Both the position numbers and the translations under genes were made by a program. From Arion vulgaris (taxonomy: Eukaryota; Mollusca; Gastropoda; Stylommatophora; Arionidae), in contig CM036767.1 in NCBI GenBank assembly GCA_020796225.1, positions 17,080,427 to 17,144,426 on the forward strand: a stretch of DNA of 64,000 nt. Reading direction: 5' to 3'. The notes below the pieces were generated by a model, which saw nothing but the letters and a program-made list of their open reading frames with translations, did no database searches and was not told where the DNA came from. The first letter of the stretch is position 1, and each line of letters starts with the position of its first letter. Positions 9,884 to 20,810 of the stretch are shown here, in pieces.

Positions 9884-10476
9884 CCGCCTGCCCAGCGTGT
9901 TCGATGCGCGTTAGACGACGGGTGACAAGCTCCCTGTGAGTGCGGGTTCAATTCCACGGGCTGGAAGAAAAACCAAAGGTTTTCCAGATTTACGGTGTTC
10001 ATGACACCGAACCGAAGGGTTACGATGTCCATGGCTCCGAACCGAAGGGTTACGATGTCCATGTCACCGAGCCGAAGGGTTACGATGTCCATGGCACCGA
10101 ACCGAAGGGTTACGATGTCCATGGCACCGAACCGAAGGGTTACGATGTCCATGGCACGAACCGAAGGGTTACGATGTCCATGGCACCGAACCGAAGGGTT
10201 ACGATGTCCATGGCACCGAACCGAAGGGTTACGATGTCCATGGTACCGAGCCGAAGGGTTGCGATGTCCATGGCACCGAACCGAAGGGTTACGATGTCCA
10301 TGGCACCGAACCGAAGGGTTACGATGTCCATGGCACCGAACCGAAGGGTTACGATGTCCATGGCACCGAACCGAAGGGTTACGATGTCCATGGCACCGAA
10401 CCGAAGGGTTACGATGTCCATGGCACGAAGAGCTGAAAGCTCAAGTGCTTCTGGAGCAGAAAGAAAAACGACAGTA
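9884..10476 (+). mobile_element. SINE family A copy with internal minisatellite expansion
   Basis: The tRNA-like head is somewhat degenerate (GTGCGGGTTCAATTCC B box). The body's 30-bp repeat, normally present about twice in this family, is here amplified to about 14 units. The family 3' end (GAGCTGAAAGCTCAAGTGCTTC) follows at about 10430. Confidence 0.85.
9994..10430 (+). repeat. 30-bp minisatellite inside a SINE, about 14 units
   Basis: The unit is GGTTACGATGTCCATGGCAC followed by CGAACCGAAG. Because 30 is a multiple of 3 and the unit lacks stops, long artificial frames run through on both strands. One unit is 29 bp (near 10155) and shifts these frames, which shows they are not under coding constraint. 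Confidence 0.95.
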
Positions 10477-10559
10477 ACGTCGACCATGGAAGGAAAGGTC
10501 GAAGTTATGAGAGCATGAGGAATGCTGATAAATATTTAAGACTGGAGTATTAGAAAGTT

Positions 10560-10835
10560 TATTACAACTGTTATAAGAAAGAGAAGATGGAGATATGTTG
10601 CACACACCTTGAGGAGAAATGATCAACGAATATCAAAGCAGGCATTGAAGTGGGATGCAAAGGGTTCAAGAAAGAGAGATCGACATAAGGAGACCCTGAA
10701 ACGAACTTTGCTGAGAGAGGCAGGAAATATCGGTCTCAGTTTCATGGAGGAGATTGAGCGAGTTGCCCAGGATAGAGCGGTATGGAGAAATTACTTGCAG
10801 GCCCTATGTAACGTATAACGGTACGAGAGGAATTA
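10560..10835 (+). pseudogene. Non-LTR retroelement C-terminus and 3' end
   Basis: This is close kin of 7100-7395: it encodes RRNDQRISKQALKWDAKG, KRTLLREAGNIGLSF and EEIERVAQDRAVWRNYLQ, then a stop. It ends with ACGGTACGAGAGGAATTATT and a short (ATT)n tail. It is 5'-truncated. Confidence 0.8.
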
Positions 10836-10944
10836 TTATTATTATTAGAAAGTGGACAAGCAAAAAGTCTAGAAGAGTGTACTGTAATGGCAAACGGCAG
10901 AATGATGCGAAGACGGTCATTGATTGATTTATCATATTTTAAGT

Positions 10945-11120
10945 ATTTAAGCCATGATGGTGCAGTGGGTAAAGCACGTCCTTCCTAGAAGTGTGGTCCA
11001 AGATTCAAAGTCACGAGTTAGAGTCGGGTTGTTTTTCCGATCACAATTGTTACCAGGTCGATCCAGACAAAATTGAGTATCAGAGACATAATGAAAACTA
11101 AAAGTGACGGGTGGGATGTT
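10945..11120 (+). mobile_element. Diverged tRNA-derived SINE
   Basis: The head reads GATGGTGCAGTGGGTAAAGC (A box). A degenerate B box (CGAGTTAGAGTCGGG region) follows. Then come family-B-like words: CCAGGTCGATCCAGACAAAA and GAGTATCAGAGACATAATGA. Both ends are uncertain. Confidence 0.5.
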
Positions 11121-11224
11121 GAGAGCAGCACCCACCACGCTCAGTTCTATACTCCTGATCCACAGCTTTGTACATTAGACAAGCCTATATTTGCACCATC
11201 CTCCAACTCAACAGCCATCTTAAT

Positions 11225-11545
11225 GTTCCGTAATAGACAAGTTGATAGCACTTTGCACTAGTTCACGTGTTCCGTGATAGACAAGTTGATAGCACTTTGC
11301 ACTAGTTCACGTGTTCCGTGATAGACAAGTTGATAGCACTTTGCACTAGTTCCCGTGTTCCGTAATAGACAAGTTGATAGCACTTTGCACTAGTTCACGT
11401 GTTCCGTGATAGACAAGTTGATAGCACTTTGCACTAGCTCCCGTGTTCCGTGATAGACAAGTTGATAGCACTTTGCACTAGTTCCCGTGTTCCGTAATAG
11501 ACAAGTTGATAGCACTTTGCACTAGTTCCCGTGTTCAAGTTGAGC
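11225..11545. repeat. 44-bp tandem repeat, about 7 units
   Basis: The unit is GTTCCGTGATAGACAAGTTG plus ATAGCACTTTGCACTAGTTCACGT. Units differ by single substitutions (GTGATAG/GTAATAG, TTCACG/TTCCCG), indicating recent local expansion. Confidence 0.9.
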
Positions 11546-11830
11546 ACGTTAAAGAACCATCAGTAGTTTAACTCCGAGAAGAGTAGGCTGGGAAGATACT
11601 GCCCGGGCAAAATGCATGAGAAAGATTTGAAAGAAAATTCCTGCAAAACATTTTCACCATCTTCAAATTACATCGGAACCATAGCCGGGGCTACGGAGTT
11701 CTTGCTCTTTCGGTGAGATCTTTCAGTGTAAGAAAAAGATCGAAGCACACATGGTTACTCACCAAAGTGCACTGATGATGGTCAAATCAATCAATCAATC
11801 AATAAACCAATCAATCAATCAATCAATCAG
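11545..11830 (+). mobile_element. SINE family D 3' half with (ATCA)n tail
   Basis: It contains AAAGAACCATCAGTAGTTTA, CATCTTCAAATTACATCGG, the GAGATCTTTCAGTGTAAGAAA block and GGTTACTCACCAAAGTGCA. It ends in a long run of ATCA units, the characteristic tail of this family. Confidence 0.7.
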
Positions 11831-11939
11831 TTCACTTAAAATAATGCCACACCCCCCTCCTTTCAAAGATCGTATTGTGACATTGGTTCAATTACACAAT
11901 TGTTCCCCGACGACATAAATGTCCTCCCCCCATCCCTCA

Positions 11940-12062
11940 TTTGGAAGGTTCGAGTCCTCATTTCAGCATAGATTTCTATTGAAATCAACGGTAAATGAAA
12001 TTGAATACCGTATTCTCACCGTTCAGAAAGCAATGACAAACTACTTAACTTTTAAGTGATGC
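11940..12062 (+). mobile_element. SINE family C fragment
   Basis: A B-box-like GGTTCGAGTCC is followed by TCTCACCGTTCAGAAAGCAA and TGACAAACTACTTAACTTTTAAG. Only the middle of the element is preserved. Confidence 0.5.
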
Positions 12063-12375
12063 ATCATCAGGTTCCGTGCCGGCTCGCGTAGGCAAATATA
12101 CTATTAATAATTCCTCTCGTACCGTTCTTCGTTCCGCTATACGATATACCGTTATTATAATATAATAATAATTCCTCTCGTACCGTTATACGTTACATAT
12201 ATTTTCCCATTACCACAAGTAATTTCTCCATACCGTTCTATCCTGGGCAACTCGTTCAATCACCTCCATGGAACTGAGACCGATATTTCCTGCCTCTCTC
12301 AGCAAAGTTCGTTTCAGGGTCTCTTTAGGTCGACCTCTCTTTCTTGAACCTTTGCATCCCAGTTATTGCCTGCAA
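12062..12375 (-). pseudogene. Non-LTR retroelement 3' tails (minus), two partial copies
   Basis: On the minus strand, remnants of the EEIERVAQDRAVW-type tail and the ACGGTACGAGAGGAATT 3' words occur twice (12062-12150 and 12165-12360). This suggests either a local duplication or two insertions at the same place. Confidence 0.65.
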
Positions 12376-12484
12376 TCAGTGTCTCCTTATCGCTATATAT
12401 CCTGGGTAACTCGCTCGTTAACAGTAGTTGATGGCAAAGTCCTTAAAGGATATGCAACGATTTTCATTTCATATTTCAGCCTAT

Positions 12485-12715
12485 GTTGACGGGGCTCACA
12501 AGGGGAGCAAAGAATAGTAACACTGCGATCTACAAAGCATGTCGTAAGATGCGACTGAGGTAGGGGCCTAGGAAAGCTACCCCAGTAAATAAAAAGCATT
12601 GCAGAATTCGGATGTGCTAGTCTACTTGTAGACGCATAACTGGCACAACATATAATCGCTATAGGATCAGATCACATACAAATAACAAAGAGTGGTTAAC
12701 AAGTTAACAAACCGA
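12485..12715 (+). mobile_element. SINE family E1
   Basis: The body reads GACGGGGCTCACAAGGGGAG, GATGCGACTGAGGTAGGGGCC, GATGTGCTAGTCTACTTGTAG and GATCACATACAAATAACAAAG. It belongs to the family with copies at 20550, 23345 and 52560. The usual (GAA)n tail is missing here. Confidence 0.65.
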
Positions 12716-12718
12716 ACA

Positions 12719-14230
12719 CTCAAGAACTCACAGTAAATGTAACTTCAGAAGTAGAACCAAGCATAACACTATCAGAGATCAGAAATGCTGTAAATATGGC
12801 CCCACCTAATAAAACACCAGGCCCAGACAATATCCCGGCCGACCTAATCAAAGCAACTAAAGAGGTAGGAATCAGCTGGCTCCATAGACTATTCAACCAA
12901 GTCTGGATCACACAAGAAACACCAGAAGATTGGAGGAATGCTACAATTGTTCCCATCTGGAAGAAGAAAGGTAGCAAGAGGGACTGTACAAAGTATAGAG
13001 GCATAGCGCTACTGAGCCACACTGGGAAAATATTCTGCAAAATACTTGAAAAAGGCTCCGCCACATCATCGAGCCACAGCTTAATGACTCCCAAATGGGA
13101 TTCAGGAAGAACAAAAGCTGTACAGACGCAATATTCGCCCTCAGACAGTTAGTAGAAAGGACTATCGAATCCGACAAACATTTACACGTTGCATTTGTAG
13201 ATCAGGAAAAAGCGTTCGACCGCGTAGATAGGCACAAGTTGTGGAAAATACTAACAACCTATGGGGTTAATGAACACCTAATCAACCTTTGCAAGAACAT
13301 TTATACTGACAGCCAATGTACGATTAGAACAAATACAGGATTATCAGAAAAGTTTCACGTAGGGTCAGGAGTAAGACAAGGCTGCGTACTATCCCCGCTG
13401 CTATTCATCACGTACATTGACCACATTTGTAAAATAGCTAACACCAGCGAAGGAAACAACCTCGGAGAACTCTTAAATGAATTTCTTTTGCAGACGATCA
13501 GGCAATCATATCAACAACAGAAGAACAGCTACAACAACACATCAACAGACTCCAGTTAGCATGTAACGAATACAACATGAGAATTAACATCGACAAAACA
13601 GAAGTAATGACATTCGCCAGAGAGGAAAACACTACCAACATCTCCATCGATAATCATCTACTAAATCAAGCAAAAGATTTCACATACCTGGGGAGCATTT
13701 TTTCAGCAAATGGAAGAATAACTAATGAAATTCAACACAGATGCAACAAAGCAAACCAAATGATAGGGCAAATGGCGCCAATTTTAAGATGCAAACACGT
13801 CACCATGAACACAAAAGAGCAATGTTCAACACAATCTTTCTCCCACATTATGTTACCAGTGCCAAACCTGGACGCTGACAACAAACGATAGAAGAAAACT
13901 AGTCACAACAGAGATGAAGTGTCTACGCAGAATGCTGGGTGTAACAAGAAGAGACCGGTTGAGAAATGAAGACATCAGGAAAAAGTGGGTACAACATCAG
14001 TACTAGACTTCATCAAGAAACAACAAATTAAATGGTTCGGTCACGTAAGCAGATTACCATCAGACAGTGCACCCCAAATAGCAATGCTGCTCCGATACAA
14101 TGGGTACAAAGCAAAAGGCCGGCCACGCAAAAGATGGACCTCAGAGATAACAGAGGCGACGAAAGAGACTATCTACGAAGCGCATACTAGGGCCCGTTTT
14201 AGAAATCTCTTCCTGACCTGACGCTGTGAG
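12719..14230 (+). pseudogene. Non-LTR reverse transcriptase, 5'-truncated and frameshifted
   Basis: This is the largest reverse transcriptase in the window and resembles the RTE-like group. In order, its segments show NKTPGPDNIPADLIKA (entry motif), TIVPIWKKKGSKRDC, the motif-A block AFVDQEKAFDRV with its catalytic Asp, and GVRQGCVLSPLLF. The catalytic Asp-Asp motif follows near 13485-13500, then the KDFTYLGSIF connector and a C-terminal KQQIKWFGH / GRPRKRW tail ending in a stop at about 14221. Frameshifts near 13055, 13486 (just before the Asp-Asp motif) and 13810 break it, and the endonuclease is absent. Confidence 0.85.
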
Positions 14231-14249
14231 GCATACAGGATTCGAGAAA

Positions 14250-14590
14250 GAAAGAAAGGTTAACAAGTGGTCGATATGGTAGCGTTTATTTTATATTTCA
14301 GCAAACCAAGCTGAGTGCAAGGGGTTCAAGATGACTACCGCCTCGCACTGTTCAGTTTCATCATCAATATTTCAATATTCGACTGGGAACTGAAAATAGT
14401 TAATGGTGGGATGATTAAGTGAGTTTGATTTCCAAATGCGCATTTTCTTATGAGTTGCGCGCGACTCAAGTGAGAAGTGTCAAAGTTCAATGAGTGCGGT
14501 TTCCACTCCCTGGTTCCAGTGCATGAACCTTATACGTAACTTGCTGGATGAGGTCGGCACAAACGGGGAAGCAGAAATCATAGCAATTAT
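14250..14590. other. Unrecognised stretch
   Basis: No repeat family or coding segment is recognised. Confidence 0.35.
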
Positions 14591-14594
14591 ATCC

Positions 14595-14850
14595 TATAGA
14601 ACTGCCTCCAGTATGCAGACTTGAGAAGAAAGAGGTGGCCCACTTACACCAGCGTCCAAGTTAAACTGTATGACGTGGCTGATAATCTGAGGCAGACGAC
14701 TGCCTTTATTAGAGAATCCGAAATCCCAATCTAGTGAGAACGCAGAAGACAAACTGTATGGCGTGGCTGATAATCTGAGACAGACGGCTGCCTTTATTAG
14801 AGAATCCGAAATCCCAATCTAGTGAGAACGCAGAAGAAGAAAAAGATATG
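14595..14850 (+). pseudogene. 3' end of an RNase H-bearing non-LTR element, partly duplicated
   Basis: Words identical to the end of the element at 30105-31650 are seen: CTCCAGTATGCAGACTTGAG, AGGTGGCCCACTTACACCAG, then GAGAATCCGAAATCCCAATC. The last part (about 90 bp) occurs twice in tandem. It ends with GAACGCAGAAGAAGAAAAAG, that is, with a (GAA)n-type tail. Confidence 0.75.
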
Positions 14851-14879
14851 TAACCTTAGACGATGACGTACATCAGATA

Positions 14880-15175
14880 ATCTCGTCTGTGGCTTAGGGG
14901 ATAGTGATTCGGTCTTTTAACCCCGACGTTCTGAGTTCGAATCTCGCTGCTGACAATTTAGTTGCAAATTGTGTCGCGTGGAATTTTACAAAAGGACGAT
15001 GGCAACACCCGTTCAGAAAAGTTCTGGCAAACTACTGAACGTAATAATGCCTAGAAAAGTACTGGCAAACTACTGAACGTAATAATGCCTAGAAAAGTCA
15101 CAAACATCGTTAAAAAAAAGGTGTGGTTGATTCGCAATGTCCTGTAAGGGATATGCAATTAACATTTTTTTAGAA
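14880..15175 (+). mobile_element. tRNA-derived SINE, family C
   Basis: The head has GGGGATAGTGATTCGGTC (A box) and GAGTTCGAATCTC (a good B box). The central block CACCCGTTCAGAAAAGTTC, GGCAAACTACTGAACG is present, with about 40 bp duplicated in tandem (15020-15090). It ends at GGGATATGCAATTAACATT. Confidence 0.75.
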
Positions 15176-15177
15176 AG

Positions 15178-15420
15178 GGGTTTTTGGTAGCTAAGTGGTT
15201 AAGCCCTTATCTTGCGTTCTGAATGTTGTAGGCTCGAACCCGGACAACCCCGTCCTGTTATTGAGTGCATTTTTAAAAGAGACTCTAGGATTTTGCAGGA
15301 GATGCGGGTTCGTACTTTGTGCAATACTCTCTACGGGCTATTTCTGCAGCGAGGGACTGAGCCACAAAAGACAAAACCCAGTGCAATGAAGTCAATCCTT
15401 CATCTTCAGACAGTTTAGTC
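15178..15420 (+). mobile_element. tRNA-derived SINE, family F
   Basis: The head reads GGTAGCTAAGTGGTTAAGCC (A box) and GTAGGCTCGAACCC (B box). The body has TTGTGCAATACTCTC, GCAGCGAGGGACTGAGCCA and CCCAGTGCAATGAAG. Partial copies are at 33655 (minus), 39270 (plus) and 49430 (minus). Confidence 0.75.
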
Positions 15421-15589
15421 TTATCTAGAACATACATTTTTCTGTTGATTAAGGCGGGAGACCAACCCATAGAGACTCCCGCATAAAAGCTTTGAATGAA
15501 GAGAAGTTTTATTATTGAAGATATTGTAGAAAGTGTAGACCAGCACTATTTAACGTTGTTATACGAGTATGTATAACACACCACTTGGT

Positions 15590-15830
15590 CAGAATGAACC
15601 GAATACACCAGTTGCAAGAGCGTACAACCTGAAAATGGAATCATCAAGAGGAAGGGGAAGACCAAGAAAAGATGGGTTGATGGAGTTACAGACATCTTAA
15701 AACTCCACAATACCACACTATATCAAGCGACCGAGCGTGCATTATCTCGGAAACCGATCATCAGTTAAACCTGCTACGCCTAGCGGCAAAAAGCAGAGAA
15801 GGACAAAAGAAAGAAAGAAGATACGAGTAT
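15590..15830 (+). pseudogene. Non-LTR retroelement C-terminal tail
   Basis: The sequence translates in pieces as a GKTKKRWVDGV segment and a stretch ending near RLAAKSREGQKK. This type of basic GRP/RKRW tail is common to RTE-like elements. It is degenerate. Confidence 0.5.
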
Positions 15831-15924
15831 AATGGGGCGCATCTGACTGATGACTCGGGAGGCGCTGGGGGCATGTGGCAACTGCAATAATAATACTAAT
15901 ATAAGAATCATCATCATCCTGGCC

Positions 15925-16289
15925 ACTTTGTCTCAGGGGTTAGTAGGTTTTGCGTCACCTAGTATGTTCTGTGCTGAATCACAACGTTTCTTGTGGCTGT
16001 AATGGCCTATTCTGGAGTGGCAATCCTTGCCATAGTTGCTACAGGTAAAACTGGAGACTGGAGCTGATACATAAGATGTTCTCTCTGTACTCTGCGCTTT
16101 CTTTTGCCTCCATATGTGATAGTGTTTTTCTTCTTTTCTTTTTGAGCCGCTCCTCGCTGCTGCTCGCCATGCTCGCCTGTCTTTGGCCAGCCACTCCCAC
16201 TGTTCTTTGTCTATGTCGCTTGAATTTAGATCAAGCTTAGCCTGTGTCACTGTGAAAAGGCGGATATGACGGCATAGCACATACTGCAA
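15925..16289 (-). pseudogene. Non-LTR element C-terminus with CCHC-type zinc finger
   Basis: The minus-strand frame contains EQWEWLAKDRRAWR and then a C-terminal finger-like segment (Cys at FTCSNYGKDC, then SRIGHYSHKKRC). Such a C-terminal Cys/His finger is typical of some non-LTR endonuclease-reverse transcriptases. One Cys of the CxxC pair is replaced here (SNYGK for SNCGK in the sister copy at 26046-26340). No upstream reverse transcriptase adjoins it. Confidence 0.7.
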
Positions 16290-16440
16290 GACTGCCAGTT
16301 GTTAGCAGGCATGAGAAACGAAACCTGGCCAGATAACACATAGTTTCGCCAGAAGCTGTACGGAGGAGGAGTCCTTAAAACAACAGCAGAAGTCATGAGA
16401 AAATTTGGTCCATCGGACTAGGCGGGGATCGAGAGAGAGA
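16280..16440 (+). pseudogene. Retroelement C-terminal fragment
   Basis: The plus strand translates in part as LQDCQLLAGMRNETWPDNT, the ending common to RNase H-bearing non-LTR elements (HxLQxCPxxxxxR). It is short and stopped. Confidence 0.45.
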
Positions 16441-16589
16441 GAGATCACGCTTGCATGTGTCAATGAAACGTAATATAACAATAAAGTAATATTAATAGTA
16501 ACATGTCTAAAAATAGTAACGGTTGAAAACTGAATCTGGTCTACAAGTCAAATTTTTATTTTTACATTGCGCTTACGAATACAACTGAA

Positions 16590-16960
16590 TCATACTGTTA
16601 TTTGCTTTTACCAACCCTTCAAGAGGTCAAAACCCTCATACAGAGAAAATCTACAGTAGACTGGAAGACAAACACTGGATATGATTATAGGAAAGATTCC
16701 CCCAAAGACCTAAGCAGAACAGACCAGGTCATTCTATTTAGCTCACGTAACGGACACTGCAAACTCAACAAACATATAGACTAGGAATACGTCAAACAGC
16801 TTTCTGCCAGTGTTAACAGGCGGAACAGACACCGGAGCATATCCTGCAAGACTGTCCTCTCCTGGGTGAGCTGAGAAGCAACATGTGGCCACACCCAGTC
16901 GACCTGAAAACTAAGCTTTGGGAAACCTGACAGACTTGAAGCTGACTGCCCAGTTTGTGG
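16590..16960 (+). pseudogene. RNase H-bearing non-LTR element 3' end
   Basis: Pieces in shifting frames read NGHCKLNKHI, then a segment around QTPEHILQDCPLLGELRSNM, then WPHPVDLKTKLW. This is the zinc-ribbon-like tail downstream of RNase H in these elements. Several stops are present. Confidence 0.65.
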
Positions 16961-16964
16961 TCCA

Positions 16965-17215
16965 CAGTAAATTAAGCAAGGCTGGTGGTCTGGGTTCAGC
17001 TCCCGCAATGCGCGTGGAATTTTCTCAACCACGACGGCTCTCAGGTCGACCCAGCCTCAACTGGGTACCAGATATGCTCTGGGAAAGTAAAGGCGGCCAC
17101 ATCACCCATCGTGTGCCGACGGTCAATGAAAAATACAGGCCTAATACTGTATTGACGTATATACCACGAGGTATGAAAGGGTTCCTTTACTTTACTTTAC
17201 TTAGTAAATTAAGCG
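16965..17215 (+). mobile_element. SINE family B, 5'-truncated
   Basis: It starts within the head at GCAAGGCTGGTGGTCTGGGT. It keeps the B box and body, has a small internal deletion (GCGTGATGCTGACC missing), and ends at TACTTTACTTTACTT. The sequence AGTAAATTAAG at about 16968 and 17205 is its target duplication. Confidence 0.8.
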
Positions 17216-17850
17216 CATGACCAGAGATCGCTGAAGAAGAAGAAGAAGAATACTGTTATTCAGGAACACTATTTTTTTTTCTTGAAATTCTGATTAACGT
17301 TACTTTCGCAGGATAAAATAACGCGCCAGGGATGTATTATATGGACGCCCTTGGCGCCTGCGGGAACCTCGTTGGACATCGCTCGTGTAGGTAAATACAG
17401 TTATATTGAATTGTTTGACTTGCGTACAGCTTGTACGAATACTGGATCGCATGGGTATTCAATCTCAGAAACTAATGAAAGACGACAGAGGAGCGGTGTA
17501 TGAACCTCTTTGCTTGGAGACAGTAAACTAGATTTGGTTTGAGTGTTGTATTAATCATGGATTGATAATGTAAATACCCCTTGTGGTTTATAGGTCAGCG
17601 AGGAGAAGAGCCATTGTTTTCCCTTGTATGTTGTAAAAGAGGGGATAGGAGAGGACATAGGCCGTAGTGTCAACGACCCGACATTGTAAGAAAAGCCGTG
17701 GATCCTGGCAACATAAGGCCGACTAGCTCAAACGGGAAAACCACAATTCCTGATAACTGGTTTTTGTAAGTGTTTGATAGAATACTGTAATGTTTTCTGC
17801 AATGTTACACAATCCTACGAGTTCATGGTTATTTATTGATGAAAAATGTT
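17215..17850. other. Unrecognised stretch
   Basis: A short (GAA)n occurs at 17233. The rest shows no recognised repeat or coding signal. Confidence 0.35.
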
Positions 17851-17852
17851 AA

Positions 17853-18057
17853 TTAATAATACTGATATTCCTTAGAGTTAAACTTAATTTGTAACATAAT
17901 ATAACCTTGATTTAGCATGTTAATAATACTGATATTCCTTAGTGTTAAACTTAATTTGTAACATAATATAACCTTGATTTAGCATGTTAATAATACTGAT
18001 ATTCCTTAGTGTTAAACTTAATTTGTAACATAATATAATCTTGATTTAGCATTTTGT
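17853..18057. repeat. 67-bp tandem repeat, 3 units
   Basis: The unit starts TTAATAATACTGATATTCC and ends CTTGATTTAGCATG. Units differ only by AGAGTTA/AGTGTTA and one C/T, so the expansion is recent. Confidence 0.9.
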
Positions 18058-18369
18058 GTTGTTTTTAAAATGAATTTGTCTTTATCTAGCAATACTGGAA
18101 TGCGAGGTCATATGACGGTTGTGGTCTTATTTTCTAGAATTTTTACCTGAGCTCGTCAACCTTATGTTATCGGTGGCCACGGAAAAGCAAAGAGCTACAG
18201 AAATAAAGTCAGAAAAAATCCAAACTGCTCAAGAAGATTCGGAAGCCATAGCGGTAGGAGACAGAAGAACTGTCAATGATGAAAAGTAGGGTGAAAAACT
18301 ACAGGATAACGTTTGAAGCATAGCATAACGACATGCATAAGGGTAGATCTGAGGTAGAAAGAAAGATAG

Positions 18370-18812
18370 AGTCTCTGTGAGGTTAGATGCTAGCCTCTTG
18401 TTTTAAAGGTACTCGGTTCGCTCCCTCGTCAAGCCATCGAAATTTGTTTTAGAGATTTCTGATCGCAGTGTAGGTGAGATCGAGTCCCTTGTCCTATATC
18501 GGAGACAGACTATAAAACGTAGGTCTCGTGTTCAATTTGAGCACGTAAAAGAACCCTTGGCAGTTCAAAATCGAGTAGAGCAGGCTGAAAAGCCACTCCC
18601 CGTGCAAAATTCATTAGATACTATTTAACAAATAATATTCCTACACAAATATCTTCATCATCTTCAAAATTACATCGGGGACCCTCACAGGTGCTACGGA
18701 GTTCGTGCACTGCAGTTGAGATCTTCTTGTGTAAGAAAGAGATCAGAGCACACATGGTTACTCACCAAAGTGCAATGATGATGATCCTATCTATTAATAA
18801 ATCAATCAATAG
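18370..18812 (+). mobile_element. tRNA-derived SINE, family D (longest copy)
   Basis: This element of about 440 bp has the words GTACTCGGTTCGCTCCC (B-box-like), GATCGCAGTGTAGGTGAGATC, GAGACAGACTATAAAACGTA, AAAATCGAGTAGAGCAGGC, CATCTTCAAAATTACATCGG, GTGCACTGCAGTTGAGATC and GGTTACTCACCAAAGTGCAA. It ends with an (ATCAATCA)n tail. It is the reference for the fragments at 1598, 11545, 24050, 36855, 48600, 55968 and 61270. Confidence 0.8.
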
Positions 18813-18835
18813 GAAGAGTCTTTATTTAAACTTAT

Positions 18836-19044
18836 TGCCCGTCTGTCCAGCGTGTTCGTAGCGCGTTGGACTACGGTGACTATCCCTCTGTGTGTGCGGG
18901 TTCAATTTCGCGGGATGGCAGAAAAAGCCACAGACTTCCCAGATTTACGGTGTTCGTGGCACCGAACCGAAGGGTTACGATGTCCATGGCACCGAGCCGA
19001 AGACCTGAAAAGCTCAAGTGCTTCTGGATCGGAAAAAAAAAAAT
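18836..19044 (+). mobile_element. SINE family A
   Basis: Head boxes and body are intact (GTAGCGCGTTGGACTACGG; GGGTTCAATTTC), with one pair of the 30-bp repeats and an A-rich tail. AACTTATT at 18828 and after the tail (19048) is the likely target duplication. Confidence 0.85.
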
Positions 19045-19600
19045 TCAACTTATTTATTGCTGCCTCGAGAATTTCTGGATAATTCAATGACTCCTTCCAC
19101 CCCCTTCTTCCCCTTGTATTTCTAACGGCCTTTGAAACAACACAGGTTTGTAAACCATGCTGTTCATATACATAATTGAAATCGTTAATTATTTTGTCCC
19201 CATTATTTTCATTATAACACAATATCACACTGACATGTTATTTGTAGAGATTCATGTGTTGTGTACAAAGTGTCTGAGTTCTCGAGCGCATTGTGTGTCT
19301 GTGTGCGTGTGTATGTGTGTGTGTGATGTTGCTTGTCCCCTCCTGCGCACAGCAAGAGGGTGACTTATGATGGATAGAGAATCGATAGCCCCTAATAATA
19401 TGTTGTGTTGGAGTAATCACAGTTATTAGACCAACTTATTTTAACAATGTTAATTTTTCTTATTTTTTTCCCAACCTTTGTTCATTTCGTTGTCGAACTG
19501 ATCGATCGATTGATCGATTGATTGATTGATTGGACCATCATAATTAAAAATGTAATAATATGACCAATAACCAATTAAGGTCGTTGGGTGTCATGGTGGA
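19045..19600. other. Unrecognised stretch with small microsatellites
   Basis: It has a GT-rich run at about 19290-19325 and an ATCG/ATTG run at 19500-19535. Nothing else is recognised. Confidence 0.4.
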
Positions 19601-19900
19601 GACATCCGCATCACAAGCCACAATCCTTACCTTCTTCTTCTACTTCGAATGCTCCGTATCGACTACTTATTAACCACTCTTTATGATTCATATGTGATCT
19701 GAGCCTAAGACCGATTGTACAATGGGTCAGTTATGCGTCTACAAGTAGGCCAGCACATCCGATTTCTGCGATGATTCTTAATTACTAGAGTAGCTTCCTT
19801 AGGCCCTACCTCAGTCGCCTCTTACGACATGCCTTGTAGGTAGCAGTGTTACTATTCATTTCTCCCCTTGCGAGCCTCGGCAACACACGGGCGAGTCGTT
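19600..19900 (-). mobile_element. SINE family E1 (minus)
   Basis: On the minus strand it carries the family words AGGCGACTGAGGTAGGGCC, GATGTGCTGGCCTACTTGTAG, GATCACATATGAATCATAAAG and a (GAA)n tail at the 19633 end. Confidence 0.75.
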
Positions 19901-20027
19901 GTCTTCAACTAATCAAACTAATTTGGTATAAAGTTATGCAATGACCAGCTCGTGTTGTTGTTAATCCGAGATTTTCTCTGTCCTCCTCCTCCTTCTCATC
20001 TTCTTCTGTCATTTCTTTATAACATCT

Positions 20028-20258
20028 TTGAATTTCTGGTTCCTACATGTTCTTTGTATAACAATCTTTGAATGTTCTGGTTATGTTCTTTGTATAACAA
20101 TCTTTGAATTTCTGGTACATGTTCTTTGTATAACAATCTTTGAATGTTCTGGTTCCATGTCTTGTATAACAATCTTGAATGTTCTGTTCACATGTTCTTT
20201 GTATAACAATCTTTGAATGTTCTGGTTTGTTCTTGTATAACAATCTTTGAATGTGAGT
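20028..20258. repeat. About 40-bp tandem repeat, 5-6 degenerate units
   Basis: Units contain TTGTATAACAATCTTTGAAT followed by GTTCTGGT and an ATGTTCT segment. Unit lengths vary through indels. Confidence 0.8.
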
Positions 20259-20549
20259 CGAGCCCATTATAAGTAAAATCTAAGCTTACATAACAACATT
20301 AACCATAGCCTTTTCAAGATTTGGTGTAAGAACCGTTTGTCCTTTCATTTTACTAGACCATAGTAAACAAGATCTCCAACTGCTAGCAAAGAATCGTATC
20401 ACATGGAGATCTAAAACATCTGCCCTATGTGCCGCCTTTGGCACGAAAGGAACAAACTAACTAAGTATATAAGAGGTAGGAGGGTCAATTTCTTCCCTCA
20501 CGTGTGGACCGTCGAGTGTTGGATTTAAACCACGCCCGTGTGTTGCCGG

Positions 20550-20810
20550 GACCAGCGAGTGAAGCAAAGAATAGTAACACTTCAATCTACAAGGCATTTT
20601 ATAAGAGGGGCCTGAGGTAGGGGCCTAAGTAAGCTACCTTAGTAAATAAAAAGAACTGCTGAAATCGGATGTGCTGGCCTACTTGTAGGTGTATAACTGG
20701 TACAACGTACAATCGCTCTTAGACTCGGATCACATACAAATCCGAAGAGTGGTTAACAAGTGATCGAAATGGAGCCTTCGTCGTCGAAGAAGAAGAAGAA
20801 GAAGTAGCAA
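20550..20810 (+). mobile_element. SINE family E1 with (GAA)n tail
   Basis: It starts near GTGTTGCCGGGACCAGCGAG. It has GGGGCCTGAGGTAGGGGCC, GATGTGCTGGCCTACTTGTAG and GATCACATACAAATCCGAAG, and ends in GAAGAAGAAGAAG. Confidence 0.8.

Noticed and set aside
9853..10518. Long plus- and minus-strand frames with MSMAPNRRVT or MDIVTLRFGA repeats
   Set aside because: They are translations of the SINE-derived 30-bp minisatellite; a 29-bp unit shifts the frame.
12719..14230. Active reverse transcriptase
   Set aside because: At least three frameshifts, one just before the Asp-Asp motif, and no endonuclease upstream.
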